Assembly (NCBI RefSeq): GCF_030867145.1
Contig: NC_134428.1
Span: forward strand, 6,758,001 to 6,822,000
Direction: 5' to 3'
Origin: Opisthocomus hoazin
Lineage: Eukaryota; Chordata; Aves; Opisthocomiformes; Opisthocomidae
DNA: 64,000 bases
The notes under the pieces were generated by a model, which worked only from the letters and a program-made list of their open reading frames with translations, was not told where the DNA came from and did not search any database. The translations under genes were made by a program, and so were the position numbers. Shown here piece by piece: positions 1-27,300 of the stretch (position 1 is its first letter; each line of letters starts with the position of its first letter).

Positions 1-15003
<15,003 letters not shown>

Positions 15004-15460
15004 GGGGCGCGGCGAGGCGACCGCGGGCTCCCGCGGCGGCGCTGCGCTTCCCGCTCCGCACCTCTCCGTGCCGGGGCGCCAGCGCGGCGCGCTGATTGGC
15101 TCCGCCGTCACGGGGATGCCGATCCCCGGCGCCGCCGCCCGCGCTGCGCAGCCCCGCCTCAGCGGGGGCGGGGCAGACGGCGCGGTGCCACGCGCCCCGG
15201 CCCGCCCCGCCCCACCGGCCCGCGCGCTCGTCCGCGGTGGAGGGCGGGCCCGGGCGGCGGGAGCGCGGCGCGAGCGCCTCGTTCAGCACGGACCCCCCCC
15301 CCCCGGCACACCTCCGCCTCGCCTGCGCAGGCCGCCGCTGGCGGGCAGCCCGGCACCCCTTTCCTCCTGGGACGGCTCCGGCCCCCGGGCACGGGGACCA
15401 CACGCGGCCCCCTTCCGGACTCGGGCCCCGTCCTCAGGTCAGGCCGCAGTGAAGGCCTCG

Positions 15461-18299
15461 GCTCACCCTCGAATACTTGGCTTTTCAGCATGAACCAGTT
15501 AAACTGGTTTCAGAGCCCTGAACTAGTTCAAGTTGACTGGCACGAGCCGAACCAAAGTAACCCCATGCACAACCAGGTTTGCACTGAAATTTGCGCCAGC
15601 TGAAGTGACTGCACGGCCCCCACAGCTGCGCGTGGCCGCATCTCACCACCCGCTCTTCACGTCCTGCTTACAGCGCATGGTTAGGCCCCAGCCACCTTCC
15701 GTGCTCAGCGGGCTGTCTGCACGCACTGGAACAGACCAGCTGGGCGGGGACGGCGCGTATGCAGGGACGCTATCACACACTGTGGGAAAGAGCAGGGTGG
15801 CTACGTATCACCCTAGAATAACACCTGAAAGCTTTAATCACACAAGTTACATAAAGAACCTCAATTTAAAAGGTTCTTTTGCATCCAGAGCAATTACGGT
15901 ACCGAACAAAGTTGTCAGAAGGTTTCCTTTGTCTGATATATAACTAAAAAGCATCACCCACACGAAGCAACACCTTGCAGACTGCCTCTCCGCTCGTGGG
16001 TACGCCTTTGCTGCAGCCTCAGAGCTGCGCAGGCAGCCGGCGGTGGCCAGGCTGCCCACCCAGCTGCGCCATTTCTGCTCTGATCCCCCGGCTCGCTCAG
16101 CCCCAAGGTCAGGGTGAGGAGCAGCAGCAGCATTCAGCCCGCCCCAAGGTCACCTTTGTCTTGAGGAACCAAGCAGAATCATCACAGAAAGATCAAACCA
16201 AACAAATTGGGTCTCAGAAGCTATACAAGTTTGTGCCAGTTTAACCCGTACCTTAGTTCATACCATACTAAAATCTTTGTAGTATTGCAAGAAAGCAGCT
16301 AAATGTTGAAGCCTGATTCCCCTTATTTTTATTAAGAATATTTCTGTGCTGTTTTGTGTACTCTCTGCATTCATCTGAAAATCATATGAAACACCTTGGT
16401 GGGTTGTTTTCTGATGTCTCCATGCTCACCAAGACCCCTGTTGAAAAAGTTACATCATAGTCTCCAACTTCTGTTATCCTACTGCCCCTCAGCTGTAAGG
16501 AACACTTTTTTTCTCCTGGCTGCTCTGCAGCACATGTGAATGATAATAGCTCTGACAATTAACACAAGCCATCCTGTAGTTAAGTTGGACAAGCTTTTCC
16601 TTTTTTAAATAACACTATTAATAAAACAGTAAACCAGAAAAAAATGCTAAATAGATAATACAACCTCTAAGAGCTTGCACTTTTACACATTATTGGTGTG
16701 CAATAATAGAATATAAACTTATAGTTGAAAGGATACAGCAGAAAATTACTTAGGATATAGAGATCATACACAGGAATTGCTCCAAACAAGAAGGCAATAA
16801 ATAAGCATGAGGTCTGGAGGGGCAAGAAAAATAAGTTTTTCCCCACACATGTTTTTCTCCAGATACCATTGTACGCTAAAAGACTAAAAAAACGTAGGTT
16901 ACACTTTAAAGATTCAAACTTTCCAAGTATTTTTTTTTTCAGCCTCAAACTGTCCTTGTACTAACGGTCATGCACCAGGTTAATAATGTTTCTCATCAAA
17001 TAAAGATACTTGGATCGACACCTCGAATTAGTTCCCCTCCAATTAATTCCATCTCCTTCCCTTAGAAACTCTAAGCAACAGCAACAACAAAGATGCAAAA
17101 CAAAGCGTGGTCAAAATGCAGAGTAAATAATTAATGTGAGAGGAAGCAGCAGAGTTCAGAAGCAAAACGTAACAGACTCAAAATGTAACTGACACAAGCC
17201 CAAATCTGCAAAGAGACACAGAACCATGAACTCAATAGTACCAGAAAGTCACTGAATGTGGATTTCACAAACCATTGTTTATAACAATTTGAAAACACAG
17301 ATTAATACATAAAATAGAAACTGCAATCTTATTTTAAAAGGTATTTTCTTCCAAGCAGAAAAAAAAACAACCCCAAAATTCTATTTTGGACTCTGAACAT
17401 TCATTTGTAGGCTACAAATTAAAACTGGATAGGAAATACAGGGTGGAAAACAGCTGCAACTTATTAACTGCAAATTAGGTGTAATAGAACAGTGACCCAC
17501 AACAGCACGAAGAAATTTGGAAGGATGCAGAGATAAATGCTTTGACTGTGGAAAAAGCCACACGCGCTACAGGTAAGCCATTGCTCCTCACCAGAGCTGC
17601 GCGGCGGACCTGGGCCGCGGGCTGAGGAAAGACGGAGGCTCGTGCAGCCTCACCGAAAGTGGCTGCAGCGTTAACGCAGCAGAGTAACTTCGCAATTACT
17701 GCTAAAGACCTCTTTTTTCCCCTGAGCTTTTTATTGCCCCCTGCCAGAGATTCTTTGCAAGCTCATACGTATTTTCTTTGAGAGGAAATGTAAAAAAAAA
17801 AAACCACAACAAAAAAAACCAACCAGAAAAATCCCAAGAAAAAAACATCGCCCCCCCCTTCGAGGCTGTAAGTGGTTTACTGCTTAAGCCGACTCCCGTT
17901 TCCCTTCAAGCCCAGGCAGGCTGCTCCAGCCAGACCGTGACAAATCCGGTTTGTTCACCCACGCTGGCTGCACGTCCTTTGGGAAATGCCTCATACACTC
18001 ACAAAATAAACACTGTTGACTCACCCCAGCAACATGAAGTGCACACATACATGCCTCCAGACGCGGCAGACACCCTCACAGACTTGCAAAACACCCAGTA
18101 TACGGTTACATTTTGACAAGCTCTTTTTTAAAGCTTATCTTTGGTGAGTCCTTCCAATTAAAAGTTCATTTTTCAGGGACTCCTCTGCTACACATACTCA
18201 GTCTCCATGTTTCCTTTTTTCCTTTTTTTGTTCCCCCTTTCCAAATAAAGCACATTGACAACCTTAGAAATTACTGAGGTGAAAAAGTACAGGGACCCT
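15461..18299. other. ABCC1-CEP20 intergenic region
   Basis: This is spacer between two divergently transcribed genes. I see no exon, RNA gene or clear mobile element. Notable contents are two short palindromes at 15493-15529, a small CpG cluster near 17595-17650, and poly-A/poly-C tracts around 17790-17860. Confidence 0.7.
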
Positions 18300-18677
18300 G
18301 ACACTCCGTCCGCCCCCCCCCCAGCTGACAGGGCTGAACTAGTGGCACGCACGAGCAGGACGCCGGACGGTGACGCCGCACACCCCACGCAAGCACCACT
18401 AGTTACTCCATCCCGGCGGGACCACCACGGGGCCGAGCAGTCGCCCCCCGCGGCAAGGCGCTGCAGCCCGCCTCAGGCAGCGCACGGCCCCGCCCGCGAG
18501 CGGCAGGAAGCGCGCGGCCCGCCTCGCCAACCGCCCGCCGGCCCTCCCCGATTGGCTGACGGTCGCCGAGAGGAGGCCCAGCAGGCGCCCGTCCCGCCTC
18601 CGAGCGCTGCGCCTGCGCAGCGGCCGCCTGCCGCCGTCGGGCCGTCTCCTCCGGGCCCGCGGGGCGGCGGTTTGGTA
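18300..18677 (+). promoter_or_regulatory. CEP20: CEP20 CpG-island promoter and 5'UTR
   Basis: The sequence is GC- and CpG-rich right up to the CEP20 ATG at 18678. An inverted CCAAT box (ATTGG) sits at 18551-18555, 123 bp before the ATG. An NRF1-like palindrome, TGCGCCTGCGCA, is at 18608-18619 and is one base from the usual consensus. There is no TATA box. Transcription probably starts between the NRF1-like site and the ATG. A poly-C run lies at the left edge near 18305-18322. Confidence 0.75.
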
Positions 18678-18705
18678 ATGGCGACGGTGGCGGAGCTCAA
18701 AGCAG
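18678..18705 (+). CDS. CEP20: CEP20 exon 1 (coding part)
   Basis: The 28 coding nt give MATVAELKA plus one base. The donor is GTGGGG. This start gives an N-terminus like that of human CEP20. The upstream in-frame open sequence is GC-rich leader and is not homologous to the family. Confidence 0.92.
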
Positions 18706-21700
18706 GTGGGGGGGAAGGCGTCCCGGGGGGGGGGGGGGTGGGGGTAGGGGTGAAGGCGGAGGCGGCCCGACCGAGCACCGAAGGGGCGGGCTTTCGGACT
18801 GTGTCCCTCATGCACCCGGCGGGCGGCCCCGAGCCTCCCCGCAAGCACTCCGCCCTTTGTAATTCGTCGTGGTCTGGTTTTCACTCGTTAAAAGCATCTC
18901 GGTCCAGTAACATCCTTCTTCGGAAATTGCTAGAACGTATGTTTACTACTGAAAAAAAATTGTGACTTCTTTGAAGGCTTAATTTTTAAGTGTAACGTTC
19001 TTGCTGTTGTCACCTACTGCTACTGGCATATGCACAGGCGCAGATATCTTGTCTTTATTTCACTGTCAGTATGCCGAAATTATGTTTATATTGCGGATGA
19101 TGAATGCTGCTTGAATACATTTGGCTTTATATCATCAGATCTTTTTATGGTAATAGTTTTAAAGGACACGCTGGAAAAAAGAGGTGCTCTCGGAGAAATC
19201 AAAGCAAGGATCCGGGCTGAAGTTTTTAATGCTCTGGAGGACCGAAGTGAACCACGGCCACCACTGTCTCATGAAAATCTCTTAATCAATGAACTAATTC
19301 GTGAATACCTGGAATACAACAAATACAAATACACATCATCTGTTTTAACTGCAGGTATTTGGGCTGAATTTTTTTTTTGGCATCACTGTGTTAGTGGACA
19401 GTTACTGTTTGGTTGACTAATTCCACTGATACTATGAAATGAATAAGTGAGACCAAGCTGCACAATCTTGTCTTCCTTTGGAAATAAATAAGATATGAAC
19501 ACTCTCTCGACAGCTTTACTTGCAGCATTAAGCCATTAGTTTTCTTGAAAATGTACACTTTGCTCCTTATCCTTGACGTAAATGCTGTGACAGAGCAGTT
19601 GATGAAAGAGCAAGAACATTTGCTAGCAGCCTGCAAAATCAAAATACCTCTCTTGAAATATCTGTTTTTGTTTTGGAAAATGGCTATTTTTAAAGCACAT
19701 ATCACATTTATTTTCCTCATTGGCATTTGGGTAAAAAAAAAATAGAAATCCTATAAATGAACAAAATTTCTTTGATGAATAATTTTAACTAAAATAATAT
19801 GTAGATAAAGCAGTTGGTAGTCTGAATTATAGCAATTCTGGCAATTCGTGCATATAGACTGCGTCATGGTTAGTTGTCTTCGGATTTAATAACAAAAAAA
19901 GAATATGAAGAAGGTCCATATTTTTTAACAACTGCAGTGAAGTATTACTGGCTGTGCTAAAATACCAATATTTGAGTATTTGAATACAACATCTAAATGG
20001 TAGCAGTAACTTATATGGTGCAGCACTTAATTATTTTTGCAGCTATTGCTAACTTGTATTTGAAATTTTAAATTCTGTAGTTATGCTTAGATACAGTAAT
20101 TACATTTGCTATTTAATAGTTTGATATATTTCACTCTATTAAAATTACAGGCACAAAGGTTCATCTTGAGAAGAGGGAATGGAGACAGTCTGTATAGTAG
20201 TTAATGTATGGAATCTGTTTGCTAACAGTACTTCTTTAGAGAAAGAGTGTTTTGCCTGATTAATTTATCTTTATATTGTAAGACTTCTTTAATATTTTTC
20301 TTAGATTCCTTTAGAGTAAAGATAAAACTTGTAATACACTATTGTAAATTATATGAGTATGAAGCACTAATGTTTAAGTGAGTTCCCTGGAATTACAATA
20401 TACCATTAGATACTAATAGTCTAAAAGGGAGGTATGTGCTCTCATTCTCTTTTGAAGTATCCTGATCGGTCTTTAAAAGTTAATTGGTGATGTTTTTCTT
20501 AACAGTCTTAAGAATTTGGGGGAAATCTCTTTTCCAGAATCTGGCCAGCCGGAAGTGCCCTTGGATAGACAGTTTCTTGCCAAAGAGCTGAACATAGTTG
20601 AAGATGCAAATGGAAAATCAGTGTAAGGAGTGATGTTGGAATGCACAGTATATTCTGTTTGGCATATATTTTTCTCTGTAGTGTTACTATAAATCACATA
20701 TAAATGTTCTCACCAACTGAAATGTGACTGGACCACAGGGCTGCTCTGACATGCTGGATTCAAACTCACAATGTCAGACATGGGGCCATTTTCAAACATA
20801 CTCAAAACTAACATTAAATTCTGCCAACTCTGTGGCATTCTCCAGATAGTGTACTTGTGCACCAGAATGCAAGTCTCTTACCAGTAAAGTCCTCCCTACA
20901 GTCAGAAGCAGAAAACAGATACACCCTTTTCATATCAGTGAGTTGCTTTCTAGAGCAATAAAAAGACTATTGTACTCTGAGATTAGATACAAATTCACAG
21001 TGCTCTGATACAATGACATTAATGAGCTAGGATACTGAAGCACATTTAAACACGTTCAGTGTTCTCTGTAGCTTATGCTGTCAGAATCTGTCAGGTGCTT
21101 AGGAAGAATCAAGTTTGGGATGTGCAGCCTGCCAGAGTCTGATCCTTCACACTGCATGAGTGAGAATGTGGATCCATGTTCTTGTGCTAAGCATGCTCCA
21201 GTTCTTCACCCACAGGGGATCTGGAGCTTAGTAGAGAGTGTCTCTTAGTGCGAGCTTTTTAGGAGAATGTTGGTGTTCAGGGTGGGCTTAGGGCTGTGCT
21301 TATTTCTATAATGACGCTTGGCATAAGGTATTTTAAATAATTACTCTAAAGACATCTGTACATATTCTAGAAGTAAATATTAAGGTCTCAGAAGTTCTCA
21401 GGAAAGGGTGATTTTTTTTTAAATCACAGAATTGTAGAATGTTAAGGGTTGGAATGCTTAGTATTTCTTAGACTTGGTAGACTGCTCCTGTTGTTCCTCT
21501 CTTAAGCAGACCGCTTTTGTACGGAATTATCTCTCATTTCTTACATGGTGGTAGAGAAGAAAGTACGCAGAATACCCATCCAAAAGTGTCTTTGCTGAAA
21601 TATCCAAAGCAGAACCTTGGCAAACTACCTGCTGAGAGAAATCAAAAAGGTGGGTGTGGGTATCAGGTCATTTTTGCAGAAGTTATATTTGTGACTAGAT

Positions 21701-23985
21701 TTTCTGTATGATACACGTGGTTATAGCAGCATAAACATGCAGACAGACACAATGTACCTCCTTCTCTGTGCAAGGAATGCTTGCAGCTGGTACTTCTTTT
21801 GTATGAAAAATTCTTCAGCAGAACAGTGTTTATACCTCAAAAATACCACTAAGCTGTGTGACCTGCCCATACCTGTTGCTCATGTATTCATTTAAGAAAG
21901 TTCCTACTATAATCCAACTCAAGAAAGACCCACCTGTGATTTCTAAAACAACCTGTATATGTGCCTTTGTTTAAATAAGTGACCAACTTACACCAACTCG
22001 TAGGCCTGCTTCTCTCTGCTAGTATGCTAATGGGACAGCATGTACGGCATAGAAATCTGATTGCCCTCAGAAGTGCTTGACTGGCCTTCAAATGTGTCAG
22101 TAGTAGAACTTTCTCTCTCATATAGGAATGTATTTTATTTACGAAGCAGACATTTTTAAAAATTGCAGACAGCCAAATTTATGTAATTTCTCAACTGTGC
22201 AAGGTACTGTGAAGCTCCCGTTACCTTGTGGTAGTTGTAGCTACTTGTTATTACTAGAGGGAAGGAGAAAAAAACCTTATTGTTCATCTTAATTCTCTTA
22301 AGGCTTTTGGACTGTTAAAAACTGAAAAATTGGACAGCTGTGCCATTGTATTTTTGCTGCTCTGCAGTTACTAGTAAAGACGAGAAAATACTAATATCCC
22401 AGTTCTCAGTGTCAGAAAGGTCACCCACCAAATTGCTTTACCATATTCCTAAAAGTTAAACTAGCCAAACTGTACTCCCTTAGTCTATTACAAATCTGGA
22501 ATGGGTCAGTCAGAGACAGTCTTATTATGCTGGCAATTTAATACAAGAATTTAACCTAAATTCTCAGTAAAACATGTTAAATAGTGGGTGTATCTCTTTG
22601 TTTCTCATCTGGTACTTACCTACTTTCTATAGAAAGTTTGTAACTCTTTAGCTGTCAATTTTGTATATGGGCATAAAACTTTCCTGAGGACATAATTCAC
22701 ATCCCACTGACTGCAGAAGCTTAACCTCCAAGTTCACTGCTCTATAGCAGAACACTGCTAAATCTTGTTTTCCCTTTCTGGTCTGCTTTTTGACTGGTTA
22801 TAATTCATATGCCTAAGCTACAGAATGACAGGGATCGTTGGTTCAGTTTTTTCCTTCAAAGAGTCTGCTTGGCATATTACTTCACTTTCTACTGTGAGAA
22901 TTTAGTACCATTGAGTTAGTACTGTCAACTATTTCTACTGAATCCAACATTTTGAAAAATAGGATGCCTGAGATATTATGTCTAAGAAGTGTGGCAGAAG
23001 TACTAAACAGCTTTTCTTAACAGTTAATTCATTGAGACAATGTTGTTTCCCTTCTGCCAGAAGAGGGGGCTGAAGAAATAAAATTTCAATACCAAAACTG
23101 CTTAAATGATCCTTTGTTAGGATATAATTATTCCTACCAGAAATTTTTGCATTTTAAAAAGCATACTCGGTGTACAGAAATAACTGTTTTTAAAGTATAT
23201 CTTTGTACCTCAGTTCTGAAATTGACTTTGTGCCAGGTCACCTTGCCCTGTTGACTCCAATACAATTTTACACGGGGCTTTAATTGTTTAGAGTTAGTTA
23301 CAAAACTCAGGATTAATCATAAGACGTGATAACACATTGCTTTTTGAACTAAAGAAAAATCTAACAGTTTTAAGGCTTTTAACCTTTAAGTTACTGTAGT
23401 CTGAAATTACTTTCTGCATGTGTTTGTGGAATATGTCAGTGGACACCTAAAGTCAGTGGGTTCAAAATACTAATTATCTAGCTATTTTAATTAGGCTGCA
23501 TATTGAGGTAATCAAGTCCATTCATAAACTCAACCCTCCAAGTCTCATACTTTAACATCTAACTTGCTTTTTGTCTAACTTGCTTCTCATATTAAAAATT
23601 ATTTTCCTTATTTAGTTGAGTGAATATTCCATTAAACTGGTATAGAGACTGGGAATCCTGATAAAACGTGTGGAATCTGATGTTTCTGTGAGTTCATTCA
23701 CTATAGCCGAGTTGAAGTTGTCCGAAATCTAGTCTTTAGTAATGCAAAGCTCTTACCTCATACAGTTGCATGGAAAAACATATTTGTAAAATTGCCCAAA
23801 TTTCCTATGATGATATTCTGTATCAAAGCTAATAATAGTAGAAAATAACACTTATACCTTTGGATCTCCAGATGTGTGAGAATATTTCTCTCTGTATTTC
23901 ATTTTCAGATGGAATTCCAGAACCAGGAAGAATGGCTGGCATGAGCATCGCAGAGCCCCTAGTTTTGCAAAGTATAAACAGATGA
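18678..23985 (+). CDS. CEP20: CEP20 (FOPNL/FOR20), complete: 5 exons joined 18678-18705, 19157-19354, 20538-20622, 21510-21649, 23909-23985
   Basis: This is centrosomal protein 20, a small protein of centriolar satellites and basal bodies needed for cilium formation. It is related to the N-terminus of FGFR1OP (FOP). The joined exons give 528 nt, or 175 residues plus a stop; the human protein is 174 aa. The N-terminus MATVAELKA is shared with the human protein. The TOF/LisH region is at about residues 47-80 (SHENLLINELIREYLEYN), followed by VPLDRQFL and a PLLYGIISHFL segment (105-115). The C-terminal third is hydrophilic and diverges strongly from mammals, but the last residues still end in a VNR-like SINR. 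All junctions are GT-AG and all phases agree. The gene lies between ABCC1 and MYH11, as in mammals. Confidence 0.95.
18706..19156 (+). other. CEP20: CEP20 intron 1
   Basis: 451 bp. Its first 50 bases are extremely G-rich, with a run of about a dozen G near 18724-18737 (see findings). The rest is ordinary intron. Confidence 0.9.
19157..19354 (+). CDS. CEP20: CEP20 exon 2 (LisH region)
   Basis: The 198-nt exon has an AATAG acceptor and a GTATTT donor. It encodes residues 10-75 from VLKDTLEKRGALG through the LisH motif to SSVLTA. This is the most conserved part of the protein and identifies the gene on its own. Confidence 0.96.
19355..20537 (+). other. CEP20: CEP20 intron 2
   Basis: 1.2 kb of AT-rich intron. 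No other feature was recognised. Confidence 0.9.
20538..20622 (+). CDS. CEP20: CEP20 exon 3
   Basis: The 85-nt exon has a TTCCAG acceptor and a GTAAGG donor. It encodes about residues 76-103, ESGQPEVPLDRQFLAKELNI and the following variable stretch. The ESGQP...PLDRQFL pattern matches human CEP20. Confidence 0.94.
20623..21509 (+). other. CEP20: CEP20 intron 3
   Basis: 0.9 kb. It contains a short CR1-like remnant close to its 3' end (21421-21460). Confidence 0.9.
21421..21460 (-). mobile_element. CR1-like LINE remnant (3' end)
   Basis: The plus strand reads ATCACAGAATTGTAGAATG followed by GGGTTGGAATG. This resembles the reverse complement of the 3' end of avian CR1 elements, whose terminal 8-bp repeats (ATTCTRTG) appear here as CACAGAAT and TGTAGAAT. 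Only about 40 bp is recognisable, so it is old or heavily truncated. It lies about 50 bp before CEP20 exon 4. It is a lineage clue for birds and other sauropsids. Confidence 0.6.
21510..21649 (+). CDS. CEP20: CEP20 exon 4
   Basis: The 140-nt exon has an AAGCAG acceptor and a GTGGGT donor. It begins with the conserved PLLYGIISHFLHGG and continues into a basic, poorly conserved tail (residues about 104-150). The frame joins exon 3 (phase 2) and exon 5 (phase 1) correctly. Confidence 0.92.
21650..23908 (+). other. CEP20: CEP20 intron 4
   Basis: 2.3 kb of AT-rich intron. No other feature was recognised. Confidence 0.9.
23909..23985 (+). CDS. CEP20: CEP20 exon 5 (last coding part, stop codon)
   Basis: The 77 coding nt follow a TTTTCAG acceptor and end in TGA at 23983-23985. 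They encode DGIPEPGRMAGMSIAEP and end in SINR. Similarity to mammals is weak except at the end, but phase, position and the terminal residues support it. Confidence 0.8.
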
Positions 23986-24350
23986 TATCCTTACTATGCT
24001 AATTTCTCATGTAAAGTTCTGTAAGAGTTAATTTAGGAAATTCTTCTTTGCATAAATTTCCCCAGAATGCACAGTGGGACCATTTCAGCTTGTTAGAGCT
24101 ATCCATGAGACAGGATGATGGGGTCATACTGACTGTCAATGAAAAAAACGTTAGCAAAGGCTCTCTTTCTGCAGTGCTGAGAGAAGGAAAACTGTATATG
24201 TATAGTGAAGCCTGTGAATTGGGCCTAAAAATACTGGTTTTACTTTACAAAAATGTGTCTGTTAACTTACCATTTCCACCCTTTCCTTATTATGTTATGT
24301 CTTTGTGTGTCTTTCCTGTGTTTTTTCAATAAAATTTTTCGGTTTTATTC
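23986..24350 (+). other. CEP20: CEP20 3'UTR (extent inferred)
   Basis: The non-coding sequence after the stop runs to a canonical AATAAA at 24328-24333, so cleavage is expected near 24343-24360. A second AATAAA-like site further on (about 24661) could give a longer form. Confidence 0.55.
24328..24333 (+). terminator. CEP20: CEP20 polyadenylation signal (AATAAA)
   Basis: A canonical hexamer 343 nt after the stop codon, followed by a T-rich stretch. It is the nearest good candidate for the 3' end. Confidence 0.55.
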
Positions 24351-27300
24351 TGAGTGGCATTTTGCAAGTGTTCAAACTAAGCATTTTAATTATTCGTCTT
24401 TAAGAAGAAGAAGCTGCTACTTTCGGATAAGTATGGGAAAATAAATTTCAATAGAAAATTGAAGTGCTTTAGAGGAATGGTTGTTTTTAACTCTCCGGAA
24501 ATTAGGACTATGTTTATCTTCATGCCAACAAACAAATGAGGGTAAGTCTTTTCCATCTGCAGTTGCTATAAATTGAAAAGTGTAACACTGAGTATATGGG
24601 AGGGAGAGGAACTTCTGTTTTTTTCCCAAATGACATGAAACTCAAAGTCAGGCAAAGCTAAAAATAAAGTTGATAATAGATTCCTGATTCCCAGAACTTT
24701 ATTTAGCTGAAGTATTTACATGTTTTGAAATGGTAATTTATTTTATCAAAACTAACAGCTATTTTTCTCTACTCAATTAAAAAATGTATAGATGTTAATG
24801 TTTCTAGTGGTACTGAGAGGAGATTTGTATAAATAGATTTTTAGGATTGCATTCCTAAAAGTATTAATTGTTAGATAAATGGTACAGTAAGTGGGGAAAA
24901 AAGAGAGGAGGAAAACATGAAGTTTGCAAATTTAAGTACAAGGACCCCGAGTTGTACAGACTGCAAAGTTTTGCCTTAATCTCGATTTGACCCCATTAGC
25001 ATTACAGGTATTTTTCTATTTTGATAAGCAGCCTAGCCTCTGCTCTAACGTGACCTTGCAGAGAACAGTTAAGGATTGAAAGGGGAAGTTGTATGTATCC
25101 CTTTGAAGCCTCAGCAATGAGTTCATCCCCTTCGTGTGGCTGGCAATGGTGTCAGCTCCCCATGTGCTGATTTGTAAGTATCTCAGGGCTGTTTCCAGGA
25201 GGGGAGGACATGTTTGCAAATATGCCTTGATCAAATCCATCTTTAAGTCTTTTGTAGCTTTGCATCAATTATAATTGACCATTGGGTCAAGCAAGTGAAT
25301 TTATCTCTGTATGCCCTCACTGTTTGCTTTGTGGTAACACCACTGTCAGGTTCAACTACTTGGCTGAAGAGCCATCCATGTAAAAACTGCCACCATGGGA
25401 TTCTGCTTCATTGCTATGGTCTTTCCTGCCACATCAGTGCAAACGTTCACAATCACTGGCCTCTCTTTTAATTTCTCTGTCTAAAAATATAGTAGAAAAA
25501 TGGTCTTCTAAGCTGTTATTTGCAGATTACGTCCATTTTGGAATGAGCTGAAAGTGCCTTTATGGAAAGTTGCAAAAATGAACTTTCAAACAATGCAGAT
25601 ATGATTGCTCTGGCCACAGGAATCGATGAATTTTTAACTTTGGTTTTCCAGAGGTTAGATGCCAGACCCCTGTTTCTCCATAAACCAGTGGGCCAAATTG
25701 TTATGTATTTTTGGAATCTGAATTGTCTCTGCAAGGGCAAGGAAAAAGGCTCTGGGAAACACAGAAGCTCTAACCTTCCATGCTATGCAAATCTTCCAGT
25801 GTAACCAAAACCATTGCATCTGCTTTCTGTCTTCCCACCATAGATCATACAGAAGCTGCTCACGTGCCACAGATCTTCTTGGGAAATCGATTTTTAGTGC
25901 TAGAAATTAAATACGATTTTTGTTCTAGTGGAAGAGGATGAGGGAAAGTTCAGTACTTGACCTTCCCCCAAGCCCACAGCTCAGCAGGCTCCTGGGCTCC
26001 ACAGTCATGAAAGCAGAGGCTGTTACAAGTATGCACCTCACTGAGCTTTGAGGTAGAAGTGTAAATGTGAAAACAGAGTAGAAATCTGTTTAAGACAGAG
26101 CGAATCTCGGGACTGTTTTCTTTAGGGATGGCAGCTTCAGCCCTTTGTCAGGATCCTGTGCTGGGATGGTGGGCGGAAGCTGGCGTGTTTGCTCTCGGTG
26201 CAACACACGTTTTGCCCAATTCTCTGACACCCTCACAGTACAGATTGGGGAATTTGGAACAATCTCTTCTTTCGAAGTATAGTCATTGTACAAGCAAATT
26301 AAAATGTATTTCCAATGATAGTACTTTTATACAACAAAGCTTTGAAATGTCTCTATGGAAATATACTGGTCTAATCACATTATTAATGGTCTAGCATTTA
26401 TCCTGACAGTACATGAAATAGGAGAGCATCTTTCAAGATGCAGACATGTAGCAAGCTGCGTGAATGTCAGACTGCCTTACTTGGTAACAGATGAAGAGGA
26501 ATTGAAAACCTGTACAATATGGCTGCACTTCCCAAAAAATAATTCCTTAAAAGTTTAAACTAAGCAAAGTCATTATTTAGATGAAAATAATTCACAATCC
26601 TAGACTCACAGGTTCAGGCTTTAGACGAAATTGCCACCTAGTTGAGCATGCACAAAAATTATTTTCTCAATTTAAGAAGCTGTCTTTAGCTTAATTACAG
26701 ACTGTGATGTCTTGCATTAACTGCCCTTATTCTTTCTAGTGACATCATAAACTGAGGAAAGAAAAAAAAAAGATATAAGCATGTAGAAGTTTGGGGGTTT
26801 TAATGAGCAAAATGCATTTCTGAATTTTATTGGAGATAGAACACTGTAACTGAGACTGTTACTGAGGGAATTACACGAAAAGCGGCTGTTCTTTGTCTGA
26901 GAGCGCTATCAGAAGTGAAGGTGACAAGTTTGGTGTGGATATCAGGTCTGGAAAGCACTTCGCAAGAACTTAAGCATGAATTTAGAAAAAAATTTAAACC
27001 AAATTTTTGCTCTCCCCTAGAATCAGGGGAAACTAGGTTCATAGGCTGCACAGCATCAGTGCTGTTTCAGAGGTATTAGTTTCTGTCACACGCAGGGGAA
27101 ATTTTTTTCTAAGGTTTATCAACATGCTTCAAGGAGTCAGTTACGCTTTCCTTCCTGAGCGCCCTTTGTATCAAGCCAAATCTTGGTGTCAGTTGATCAG
27201 TTTTCCGGTGAAGTGAGTAGCAATGAGTGGTTATGTTTAGGAAAAGAAACACCAAAATATTTGTTCACACTTGCAAACACACCCCTTCAGTAGCAGCTGG

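Noticed and set aside
18255-18965. 236-codon open frame over the CEP20 start
   Set aside because: GC-rich promoter and intron 1 sequence; only 18678-18705 is coding, as shown by the family N-terminus and the exon 2 junction.
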